A stretch of DNA of 6,114 nucleotides, taken from contig DATKXS010000207.1 of the NCBI GenBank assembly GCA_035528895.1, positions 1-6,114 of the forward strand, given 5' to 3'. Within the stretch, counting starts at the first letter, position 1, and each line of letters opens with the position of its first letter. The translations under genes were made by a program, and so were the position numbers. The notes below the pieces were generated by a model. It was not told where the DNA came from, searched no databases, and saw only the letters and a program-made list of their open reading frames with translations. Source of the DNA: UBA8522 sp035528895 (lineage in GTDB: Bacteria > Acidobacteriota > Aminicenantia > Aminicenantales > UBA8522). Shown one piece after another: positions 1 through 5,766 of this stretch.

Positions 1-2897
1 AGTACCCTGGCGGCGAGGTCCATGTAGTACGATGTGTGTTCATTGAAGAAACCCCAGTACCTGTAGCCATGTTTCCAAAAGGGGGATCGGGGGTCGCAGG
101 CCTTTTGGCCGGCGGCCAGGGCGCCATCCAGGTCTCCTTGAGCGAGCAACGCCTCGCCTTGGAGCAGGTCGTGCAGGACCATCGCACGGTCCCTGTCTTT
201 GCCCTCGATGACGGGCCATATCACTTGCATTTCTGATATCTTGGATTTGGCCAAGTCGACCTGCCCTTGTTCGACCGCCAGAACGCCCAGCCGCCAGGCC
301 ATATAGGCTTTGTTATAGGGGAGCCAGGCCCGGAGGCGTCCGACGAGGATCTTCAGCTCATCCTCGAAGGACGCCCGGCTGAGCTCAAATTCGCCACGCG
401 CCAAATAAACGCTGCCTTTGCCCTCGAGAGCGCCGGCTTGGATCATCCAATTTTCGGCCTCCTCCGCCAATTTGTTGGCCTGGTCGAAATCAGCCAGCGC
501 CTCCCGGAATCTTCCCAGCCAGGACTGAAGGCAGCCTCTGCGGCAATAGGCATCGGCTTTCAGCCCCGCCGAGGAGGCCCGCGAGACATACTCGCTCGCC
601 CACTTCAACGATTCTTCAAGCTCTTCGCGCAGGGCATAGGTCATGGACAGCCGCATATAGGTGTAGTTAAAATCCGGCTGGATTCCGAGAGCTTCCCTGA
701 ATTTAATGAGGGATTTATCAAACTGCCCCACCAGGGCATACATCATTCCCTGAATGCCCAGGTTATAGGGATCGGGGGGAGCGACGGCGTCATGCCGTTT
801 GACGTAGTCCGCCGCTTTCTGGAAATCTCCCATCAAGTAGCTCGCGCCGATGATGTGACTCATCGCGTTCGGATTCTGCGGGTCGAGCAGATGCCACTTT
901 TCATACTGGCTCACCGCCCCGGCGTAATCTTCTCGATAAAGCATGAGATAGTCGCCCAACAAATGGAAGGACCATTTCTCGTCGGGATATTTCTGGACCA
1001 ACTCCTTGAGGAGGGCGCCGTGTTTGTCAAGGTCTTGCTGGATGAATAGGGCGAAGCTGGCTTCAATATAGAGCCTGTCTTTCTGGGAAGTCTTGTTCGA
1101 CAAAGCCATCGCTTTTTCGATCATCTCGTTTTGGGCTCTAATGTCACCCGTATTTGAATTCGCCCAGGCTAAGTAGAAGTAGGCCATGGCGAAAGTCGGG
1201 TCAATCTCCAGCGCCCTGGTCAGATTTTGCTTCGCCTCCCCCCAATTGACCAGGTTGTAAGCGGCCTTTCCTTTGAGGAAATACTCGTAGGCCTGGATAG
1301 AGGGAGTGGTGATATCCTTGACCTTGAGCGGCGCGGCGTGGACCTTGGCCTGATCAATTCCCAACCCGAGAGATATTTCCCGGCTCAGAGCATCGATCTG
1401 GCTGTCGAGGATACTTTCAACGCCCGTGCCTTTGATATTAGCGCTTTTGAGGATGCGTTTGGTGTCGGCGTCAAGGACCTTGACGTCCGTGCGGAAGACG
1501 TCCCCTGCCTTAGTAAAGCTGCCGATGGCGATCGCCTTGATGCCCTCCCGCCGGCAGAGCTCAAACCCGAGGTCGCTGTCGATTAGGGGCGCCGGCTTGA
1601 CGCCCATCTGTTTCAGTATGTCCTGCATCCTCTCCCAGGTAGCGACATAAAACAATCCTGTGTTTTCCAAGTTCGTGATCAGGAGGTTGGGGATGGCCTT
1701 CTGCAAATAGTCATAGGCCGGATCGCCGGTCTCGTTTTTGAAGCTGATGACGGCGATTGAGTTCTGGATCTTGGGCGCGGCGGGAGCTTCCCGGTGAGGG
1801 AAGAATTTCCAGATGAGGACGGCCGCAGCGGCAAGCGCAATGACGATGGATAAAGGCAGGGCAAGCTTTTTGAGATTGAATTTGACCGTGATCTCCCGCG
1901 AAGTGAAGGGCTTGCGTTTCGGGACGACCCGCTCGGTCGTCGGCAGGCCTTGCTCGACTTTTTCCAAGTCGGCGTGGAGTTCCACGGCGGTTTGGTAGCG
2001 CTTCGCCTTGTCTTTCTGCAGGCACTTGAGGACGAGCCGGCCAAGGTCCTCGGGGATCTGGGGGTTGAGCTGACGCGGATCTTTGGGCAGCTCGCTCTTG
2101 TGTTTGACTCCGATCGTGAACGGTGTATCGCCCACGAACGGGACGCGGCCGGTCAGCATCTCGTAGAGAATGATCCCCAGCGAATAGACATCCGACCGCT
2201 CGTCGGCTTCCTTGCCCTCGACCTGTTCCGGGGACATATACTCGGGAGTGCCGATCATTACCCCGGCGCCCGTTATCCCTTTCTCCCGTAGCGACCGGGC
2301 GATCCCGAAGTCCATGATCCGGGCGTTCCCGTCCTCGTCGACCATGATGTTCTGGGGTTTGAGGTCGCGATGGACGATTCCCAGATCATGGGCCTCCATC
2401 AAGCCCTCCGAGACCTGCTTGCCTATCGACACGGCCCGGCCCGCCCCGAGCTGGCCGGTCTTGCGGATGAGCCTCTTCAGGTCCTCCCCCGCTACAAACT
2501 CCATGGTGATGAAGGTCGTGCCCTCGGACTTGCCCAGGTCGAACATCCGGCAGACGTGCCGGTGGCTGATCTTCCGGGCGAGCTTCAACTCGTTCAAGAA
2601 GCGCTCGACGGTTTCCTCGTCCAGGGCGATCTCGGGCCTCAGGAGCTTGAGGGCGATCTTCTCCTTGATGTCGGTATCGAAGACCTTGTAGACCTTGCCC
2701 ATACCGCCGTGGCCAAGCTCTTCGATGATCTGATAGCGGTCGGCGAAAGTCGAACCGGTCGTCAGCTCTTTGATAGGAGTCTGCAGTGTCTCCGTTTGAA
2801 ACAGGGAGAGTTCCCGGGCGGCTTCTAATTTCGCTCCGCAGCCCGAGCAGAAAGTGGATGTCTCAGGGTTTTCAATTTGGCATTTCGGGCATTTCAT
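1..2897 (-). CDS. Zinc-ribbon / Ser-Thr protein kinase / TolB-like / TPR receptor (partial, 3' end outside window)
   Basis: Probable membrane-bound Hanks-type serine/threonine kinase that phosphorylates protein targets. Reading leftward from ATG at 2895-2897 I translate 965 codons with no stop, so the C-terminus lies beyond base 1. Domains by residue: zinc ribbon with C3, C6, C17 and C20; kinase about 55-315 with glycine loop GHGGMG at 62-67, Lys84, alpha-C Glu103, HRD 176-178 (catalytic Asp178), DFG 196-198 and a GTPEYMSPEQ segment at 216-225; hydrophobic helix about 345-366; TolB-like domain about 379-515; then roughly ten TPR-like helical pairs from about 532 to 935. All catalytic residues are present, and the HRD arginine suggests control by activation-loop phosphorylation. 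One helix would put the kinase in the cytoplasm and the TolB/TPR part outside. The start is supported by a GGGGAGGGGG ribosome site 9 nt upstream and by the CxxC pair immediately after Met. The kinase call is very secure; ligand and substrates are unknown. The architecture resembles multi-copy kinases of Aminicenantes/Acidobacteria from memory. Confidence 0.96.
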   Translation of the reverse strand, partial: MKCPKCQIENPETSTFCSGCGAKLEAARELSLFQTETLQTPIKELTTGSTFADRYQIIEELGHGGMGKVYKVFDTDIKEKIALKLLRPEIALDEETVERFLNELKLARKISHRHVCRMFDLGKSEGTTFITMEFVAGEDLKRLIRKTGQLGAGRAVSIGKQVSEGLMEAHDLGIVHRDLKPQNIMVDEDGNARIMDFGIARSLREKGITGAGVMIGTPEYMSPEQVEGKEADERSDVYSLGIILYEMLTGRVPFVGDTPFTIGVKHKSELPKDPRQLNPQIPEDLGRLVLKCLQKDKAKRYQTAVELHADLEKVEQGLPTTERVVPKRKPFTSREITVKFNLKKLALPLSIVIALAAAAVLIWKFFPHREAPAAPKIQNSIAVISFKNETGDPAYDYLQKAIPNLLITNLENTGLFYVATWERMQDILKQMGVKPAPLIDSDLGFELCRREGIKAIAIGSFTKAGDVFRTDVKVLDADTKRILKSANIKGTGVESILDSQIDALSREISLGLGIDQAKVHAAPLKVKDITTPSIQAYEYFLKGKAAYNLVNWGEAKQNLTRALEIDPTFAMAYFYLAWANSNTGDIRAQNEMIEKAMALSNKTSQKDRLYIEASFALFIQQDLDKHGALLKELVQKYPDEKWSFHLLGDYLMLYREDYAGAVSQYEKWHLLDPQNPNAMSHIIGASYLMGDFQKAADYVKRHDAVAPPDPYNLGIQGMMYALVGQFDKSLIKFREALGIQPDFNYTYMRLSMTYALREELEESLKWASEYVSRASSAGLKADAYCRRGCLQSWLGRFREALADFDQANKLAEEAENWMIQAGALEGKGSVYLARGEFELSRASFEDELKILVGRLRAWLPYNKAYMAWRLGVLAVEQGQVDLAKSKISEMQVIWPVIEGKDRDRAMVLHDLLQGEALLAQGDLDGALAAGQKACDPRSPFWKHGYRYWGFFNEHTSYYMDLAARV

Positions 2898-2906
2898 AGC
2901 ACACGT

Positions 2907-2956
2907 CCCCCTCCCCGGGATGGGCCTAGAATAAATATTTCTCGGATAATAGTCAA
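2907..2956 (-). promoter_or_regulatory. Candidate sigma70-like promoter and ribosome site for the kinase gene
   Basis: On the minus strand a TTGACT box (2951-2956) is separated by exactly 17 nt from a TATTCT box (2928-2933). The predicted start of transcription, near 2921, leaves a leader of about 24 nt. That leader contains the purine-rich GGGGAGGGGG (2907-2916) 9 nt before the ATG. Spacing and order are right for a housekeeping promoter; the boxes are inferred from consensus only. Confidence 0.5.
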
Positions 2957-3058
2957 ATCAGCCCACTTCTGTAGGACATAGGACCGGCCTCATCGGTGAG
3001 AATTCCGGCGCGATCCCGGCGTCTGGGATCATGAAGAGAGCCATTTGGTCGGAGCCTC

Positions 3059-3086
3059 TTGATTATACACAAAATATGTGTATAAT
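3059..3086 (+). promoter_or_regulatory. Promoter of the toxin-antitoxin operon
   Basis: A perfect TATAAT box at 3081-3086 follows a TTGATT box at 3059-3064 with a 16-nt spacer. Transcription would start near 3093, about 20 nt before the antitoxin ATG. The right arm of the operator palindrome overlaps the -10 box and the left arm overlaps the -35 box, so bound antitoxin should exclude RNA polymerase. Box matches are seen directly; function is inferred. Confidence 0.7.
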
Positions 3087-3094
3087 AAGTGTAT
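3062..3094 (+). promoter_or_regulatory. Palindromic operator of the toxin-antitoxin operon with an extra half-site
   Basis: ATTATACAC (3062-3070) and GTGTATAAT (3078-3086) are perfect 9-bp inverted arms around a 7-bp spacer (AAAATAT). A further GTGTAT copy at 3089-3094 repeats the right half-site in direct orientation 11 bp downstream, one helical turn. Ribbon-helix-helix antitoxins commonly bind such short repeated half-sites in their own promoter and use the toxin as co-repressor. The repeats are visible; antitoxin binding is inferred from position and family. Confidence 0.7.
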
Positions 3095-3098
3095 GGTC

Positions 3099-3105
3099 AA
3101 GGAGG
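3099..3105 (+). promoter_or_regulatory. Strong Shine-Dalgarno of the antitoxin gene
   Basis: AAGGAGG lies 8 nt before the antitoxin ATG. An in-frame TAG at 3108-3110 rules out any upstream extension, so this site fixes the start at 3114. High antitoxin translation relative to the GTG-started toxin would fit the usual need for antitoxin excess. Confidence 0.85.
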
Positions 3106-3113
3106 CCTAGGAG

Positions 3114-3338
3114 ATGCAGGTGCGGCATAACATTACCATCGACGCAGAAGTTTCGCAGGAACTGGAAAGTCTGGCCAAAGAGCTTGGCGAAAAAAAGAGT
3201 TCTTTGATCGAGAAAGCCTTGACGGTCTACTTTGATCTTCTGGACCTTCAGGTCGCGCGGAAGCGTTTGAAGGAGCTCGAAAGAGGAAAGGCGAAGCTCA
3301 TCGATGCCGAAAAGGTCTGGAAAGACCTGGGAATCTGA
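3114..3338 (+). CDS. Ribbon-helix-helix (CopG-like) antitoxin
   Basis: A 74-residue protein predicted to neutralise the toxin encoded directly downstream and to repress their shared promoter. Residues 4-9 (HNITID) form the short DNA-contacting strand. They are followed by a first helix (about 13-25) and a second helix (about 27-45) that begins with the KKSSLIEKAL pattern typical of ribbon-helix-helix dimers. The charged C-terminal part (about 46-74) is the segment that in such antitoxins usually wraps the toxin, and it ends in a KVWKDLGI tail. Length is normal for the family. The start is set by AAGGAGG 8 nt upstream and an in-frame stop just before it. Its TGA (3336-3338) abuts the toxin start codon, implying translational coupling. 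Autoregulation is expected from the palindrome overlapping the promoter. The exact subfamily (RelB-, ParD- or CopG-like) cannot be fixed by eye. Confidence 0.85.
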   Translation: MQVRHNITIDAEVSQELESLAKELGEKKSSLIEKALTVYFDLLDLQVARKRLKELERGKAKLIDAEKVWKDLGI

Positions 3339-3602
3339 GTGTATCGACTTGTGTTTCTGGATAAGGCGCGGGTTGAGCTTCGAAAGATCGATCGGGCGAG
3401 GCAGAAAATCATCAAGGCCAAGCTCTTGATTCTGGCCAGGAACCCGGCGGCACTCAAGAACAACATCAGGAGGCTCGGAGGCTCCGCAGAGGCTCTTTAT
3501 CGTCTCCGCATCGGGGCCTATCGGATCATCTTCAAGAAGGACAAAGCCCGGCACACTATCCTGGTTGTCAGGGTGGGTCATCGACGGGAAGTTTATTATT
3601 AG
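3339..3602 (+). CDS. RelE/ParE-superfamily toxin
   Basis: An 87-residue basic protein of the RelE/ParE fold. RelE members cleave mRNA in the ribosomal A site and ParE members poison gyrase; the sequence alone does not settle which applies here. The N-terminal strand (YRLVFLDKA, 2-10) leads into two helices rich in Lys and Arg. The C-terminal sheet carries the family signature YRLRIGAYRIIF (54-65) and VVRVGHRREVYY (76-87), with Arg57, Arg62, Arg78, His81, Arg82 and the terminal tyrosines in places where RelE-type RNases keep catalytic or RNA-binding residues. That pattern makes a RelE-like RNase more likely. Translation starts at GTG 3339-3341 immediately after the antitoxin TGA, with no spacer and no obvious ribosome site of its own, so expression probably depends on translation of the antitoxin. 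Full length and apparently intact. Confidence 0.87.
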   Translation: MYRLVFLDKARVELRKIDRARQKIIKAKLLILARNPAALKNNIRRLGGSAEALYRLRIGAYRIIFKKDKARHTILVVRVGHRREVYY

Positions 3603-3615
3603 CCAATAGCGACAC

Positions 3616-3669
3616 AAATTATGGGGACACTAACCGTATTTCATGAAGAGATCAGTGTTCCCTGAATTT
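3616..3669. repeat. 54-nt imperfect inverted repeat between convergent genes
   Basis: A 16-nt left arm (3616-3631, AAATTATGGGGACACT) and right arm (3654-3669, AGTGTTCCCTGAATTT) match at 13 of 16 positions. As RNA they pair at 14 of 16 positions, counting one G-U, around a 22-nt loop. The element fills most of the gap between the stop codons of the toxin and the serine hydrolase. It could fold as a bidirectional transcription barrier, although a clear U-run is lacking. The GGGGACACT core also recalls palindromes found near REP-associated tyrosine transposases in other bacteria; that link is from memory only, and no transposase gene is in the window. Confidence 0.6.
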
Positions 3670-3676
3670 AATAGGC

Positions 3677-5281
3677 TCACCCTCCGGCCGGCTTTTTTGC
3701 CGGCTTGAGCAGAAGGTCATGGAAATCAAAACTGAAGTCGGTTTCCGGGGAAACGGCCCTCATTTTGGCTTGATCGATCGTTCCGTCAGGGTTGAGGGCG
3801 AAAGTCAGATAGGCATCGGCCCGGAGTTCCCGGTCACGCCACCTAACAACAAAGGTGTCGTACTGCCAGTGTTCGAGATCCCCGACAAGCACAGGGGTCT
3901 TGGTGAATCTCAACACGAGCTTGCCATCTTCGAGGTCGATCTGGATGTCGCCGTACCAGGCGTCGGCATATATGCCGGCGTATTTCTCCAGGGCAAGGGA
4001 GGGTCCTGATGCCGCATCCCTGGCTCCAGCTGACTTTTTCAGCGCCTCGGCTGTCCGGGTCTCCCGGTGAGCCCGGACCTTGAGGTAGGCGTCTACCCAA
4101 TCCGTTTCCGGCGCATCCAAGTAATGATCGACAATATGCCAGGTCAGGGAGCTGAATGCCTCTCCCGATTCCTGGTTCGTAAGCACGGTGATCCCCAAGT
4201 TCAATTCAGGCAGAAGGGTGACCTTCGAGAGATATCCGGGGAGGCCGCCTGTGTGGGTAATAACTTTTTTTCCGCGGTAATCATGCACGTTCAGGCCAAG
4301 CGCATATCCCTGGAAATTCGGTCTCAGAGCTGCCAGTTCAGGCGGCGGCGCCTGGATCGGGATCGGTGTCACCATGCTTGTCAATTCGTGGGCCGTCTTC
4401 TCGCTGAAGAGCCGCGATCCATCGGCCAAACGCCCCTTGTTTAGAAGGACGAACATCCACTTGGCCATGTCCTCGGCATTGGAGTTGATGCCGCCCGCCG
4501 GGTTAGTGTTGTCGCTTTCCATCGGTTTGACAAGACGAAGGACGCCCTCGACCTTGGCATGAGTCCCGGCGACGTTTCCCCTATTCGCTTTGGCCGAATA
4601 GCGAACCTGGCTCATTGTCATTCCGATCTTTTTCAAGATGCGCTGGGCGACAAAATCCTCCCAGGTCAGGCCGCTCACGGTCTCTATAACCTCGCCGGCG
4701 GCAAGGTAAAGGACATTGTCGTAAGCGTAAGCGCTTCGAAATGATGTCGCCGGCTTAATGAACCGCAGGCGCCGCATGATCTCCTTGCGGTCGTAGGTGG
4801 AGGGTGGCCACCAGAGTAGGTCCCCCGCGCCCAGGCCCAGGCCGCTGCGGTGGACGAGAAGATCACGAACGGTAAGTTCCCGTGTCACGTACGGATCCCA
4901 CATCTGGAACCAGGGAAGATAATCGATGACCGGACTATCCCAGGCGATTTTCCCTTCCTCTACCAGGAGACCCAGCGCCGTCGCCGTGAATATTTTGGTG
5001 TTCGAGGCGATTCCGAAGAGCGTTTGACCGTCGACAGGAGCGATTTCGCCCAGTTTGCGCACGCCATAGCCTTTGGCGACAACAACCCGGCCGTCCTTGA
5101 CAATGGCCAGACTGATTCCCGGCACCTCGAAGGCTGCCATCACCCGTGCCACCGTGGCGTCGAGGTCGGGCGGAGCCTGGGGAAGTTTCTGCGGCGCGGA
5201 TTGGGCTCCAGCCCATGACAAGGCTGCCAGGAATACCAAAAAAAGGGGAAATGCCAATCGCCCTCGAGATCTTGATATCAT
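3677..5281 (-). CDS. Exported serine hydrolase, class C beta-lactamase / peptidase S12 family
   Basis: A 534-residue hydrolase of the penicillin-recognising class C-type fold, related to AmpC-like enzymes, D-aminopeptidases and EstB-type esterases; the substrate is not predictable. A signal peptide (Arg-rich residues 4-8, hydrophobic 9-23, likely cleavage after AGA at 24-26) sends it across the membrane, and no lipobox is seen. The catalytic triad of motifs is complete: SNTK at 93-96 (nucleophile Ser93, base Lys96), YDN at 187-189, and HTGG at 343-346. Residues about 425-525, starting near LEKYAGIYADAWYG, look like the C-terminal DUF3471-type domain often fused to these enzymes. The ATG at 5279-5281 is preceded by AAAGGAGAGG 9 nt upstream. 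The gene stands alone, convergent with the toxin and divergent from the small zinc-ribbon gene. A true beta-lactamase role is unlikely given the length, the extra domain and the abundance of such paralogues in environmental bacteria. Confidence 0.93.
   Translation of the reverse strand: MISRSRGRLAFPLFLVFLAALSWAGAQSAPQKLPQAPPDLDATVARVMAAFEVPGISLAIVKDGRVVVAKGYGVRKLGEIAPVDGQTLFGIASNTKIFTATALGLLVEEGKIAWDSPVIDYLPWFQMWDPYVTRELTVRDLLVHRSGLGLGAGDLLWWPPSTYDRKEIMRRLRFIKPATSFRSAYAYDNVLYLAAGEVIETVSGLTWEDFVAQRILKKIGMTMSQVRYSAKANRGNVAGTHAKVEGVLRLVKPMESDNTNPAGGINSNAEDMAKWMFVLLNKGRLADGSRLFSEKTAHELTSMVTPIPIQAPPPELAALRPNFQGYALGLNVHDYRGKKVITHTGGLPGYLSKVTLLPELNLGITVLTNQESGEAFSSLTWHIVDHYLDAPETDWVDAYLKVRAHRETRTAEALKKSAGARDAASGPSLALEKYAGIYADAWYGDIQIDLEDGKLVLRFTKTPVLVGDLEHWQYDTFVVRWRDRELRADAYLTFALNPDGTIDQAKMRAVSPETDFSFDFHDLLLKPAKKPAGG
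3687..3704. other. Hairpin inside the 3' end of the hydrolase gene
   Basis: GCCGGC (3687-3692), a six-T loop and a second GCCGGC (3699-3704) form a 6-bp all-GC stem. On the hydrolase mRNA the loop is six A. It lies within the codons for the KPAKKPAG tail, just before the stop, and has no U-run after it, so it is not a standard intrinsic terminator. It may still help stop transcription or protect the 3' end. Confidence 0.35.
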
Positions 5282-5290
5282 GATGATTTG

Positions 5291-5338
5291 CCTCTCCTTT
5301 CTGTCAAGAATTTATAGTCACCGTCGGGCTCATTACAA
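5291..5338 (-). promoter_or_regulatory. Candidate promoter and ribosome site for the serine hydrolase
   Basis: On the minus strand TTGTAA (5333-5338) is followed after 16 nt by TATAAA (5311-5316). AAAGGAGAGG (5291-5300) then lies 9 nt before the ATG. The ribosome site is convincing; the promoter boxes are a consensus guess. Confidence 0.42.
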
Positions 5339-5422
5339 CCGAAATTGCCGAAAGGAAAATGCTATTCCTGTCGTCGCGAGCATCCATTAGGTGAGGGCAT
5401 GGCCATCTTCCAAAAATAAACT

Positions 5423-5450
5423 GAGATTGCTTCGCTTCGCTCGCAAAGAC
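5423..5450. repeat. REP-like GATTGCTTCGCTTCGC element
   Basis: This stretch contains a tandem TTCGC-TTCGC core flanked by TTGC and GCAA, which can close a small hairpin. It closely resembles a short motif (GATTGC...TCGCAATGACA) that I recall as a dispersed intergenic repeat in many environmental bacteria. Only one copy is in the window, so its repeat status is an inference. The rest of the 5282-5522 spacer shows nothing coding. Confidence 0.45.
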
Positions 5451-5510
5451 AATTTTCTAACGGCAATTCTGGGAAGTCAAGGACGCCTAGGAAATCGCCT
5501 TCGGATAGAG

Positions 5511-5516
5511 TAAAAT
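5511..5516 (+). promoter_or_regulatory. Candidate -10 box giving a leaderless transcript
   Basis: TAAAAT ends 6 nt before the ATG of the small zinc-ribbon gene, which would place the transcription start at or next to the A of the start codon. No Shine-Dalgarno sequence is visible upstream of that ATG, and no good -35 box is seen at 17 nt. Leaderless initiation is inferred from spacing alone. Confidence 0.35.
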
Positions 5517-5522
5517 ACGGGC

Positions 5523-5675
5523 ATGGCACTTAAACGTTGTCCGTACTGCCGAGCCGTTATTGACGAAGAAAACGAGTACTGTTCGAACTGCGGGACACAG
5601 CTGCTTTTCCCCGAGGACGAGTCCATCGAGGAGGACATCCCCGGGGACAAGATCATCGAAGACGAAGAAGCATAG
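5523..5675 (+). CDS. 50-residue zinc-ribbon protein with acidic tail
   Basis: A tiny complete gene, ATG at 5523 to TAG at 5673-5675. Residues 6-23 hold two CxxC knuckles (C6-PY-C9 and C20-SN-C23), separated by ten residues, followed by GTQL. This is the classic double-CxxC zinc ribbon seen at the N-terminus of many bacterial regulatory proteins. The C-terminal 20 residues contain 11 Asp or Glu with interspersed Ile, giving a strongly acidic tail that could contact a basic partner or mimic nucleic acid. There is no signal peptide or membrane segment, so it is probably cytoplasmic. A terminator-like hairpin follows about 30 nt after the stop, and the gene appears monocistronic. There is no ribosome site, and a TAAAAT box sits 6 nt upstream. 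I recall near-identical small proteins in Aminicenantes but know no function; a role in zinc binding or protein interaction is inferred. Confidence 0.75.
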   Translation: MALKRCPYCRAVIDEENEYCSNCGTQLLFPEDESIEEDIPGDKIIEDEEA

Positions 5676-5690
5676 CCTAGTCTGTGACCA

Positions 5691-5734
5691 CCCTCTCCCC
5701 GATCCTCTCCCGTCAAGGGAGAGGGAATTTCTTG
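5691..5734 (+). terminator. Hairpin terminator / dispersed CCCTCTCCC repeat
   Basis: CCTCTCCC (5704-5711) pairs perfectly with GGGAGAGG (5717-5724) around a 5-nt GTCAA loop and is followed by a T-rich stretch (AATTTCTTGTTCTT). An upstream CCCTCTCCC copy (5691-5699) could pair with the same right arm (5717-5725) as an alternative 9-bp stem with a long loop. This arrangement of duplicated CCCTCTCCC arms also matches a widespread intergenic repeat type. It probably ends transcription of the small zinc-ribbon gene. Confidence 0.6.
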
Positions 5735-5766
5735 TTCTTCATTTCACGAATAATAAAGGCTACGTA

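Noticed and set aside
267..1049. A 260-codon plus-strand frame with ATG, plus others at 1227-1586, 1950-2291 and 2370-2828.
   Set aside because: All lie antisense to the kinase/TPR frame, which has complete motifs; their translations show no recognisable domain and no good ribosome site.
3012..3030. GATCCC-N7-GGGATC inverted repeat between the kinase and antitoxin genes.
   Set aside because: Only 6 bp, no T-run on either strand, and not aligned with either predicted promoter; it could easily occur by chance.
3031..3207. A 58-codon plus-strand frame starting upstream of the antitoxin in another frame.
   Set aside because: It contains the promoter and operator, overlaps the antitoxin start out of frame, and has no ribosome site or recognisable content.
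3063..3617. A 184-codon minus-strand frame covering the whole toxin-antitoxin operon and its operator.
   Set aside because: It is the complement of two genes with clear family signatures, shows no motif and ends inside the operator palindrome. It is best explained as a by-product of codon bias.
3677..5281. Annotation of the serine hydrolase as an antibiotic-resistance beta-lactamase.
   Set aside because: The SxxK, YxN and HTG motifs are shared by many S12-type esterases and peptidases. The 534-residue length and extra C-terminal domain do not fit AmpC.
5343..5468. 8-bp inverted ends AATTGCCG / CGGCAATT around a 126-bp segment containing the REP-like motif, suggestive of a miniature transposon.
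   Set aside because: An 8-bp match in a spacer of this size is expected fairly often by chance, and no target-site duplication was seen.
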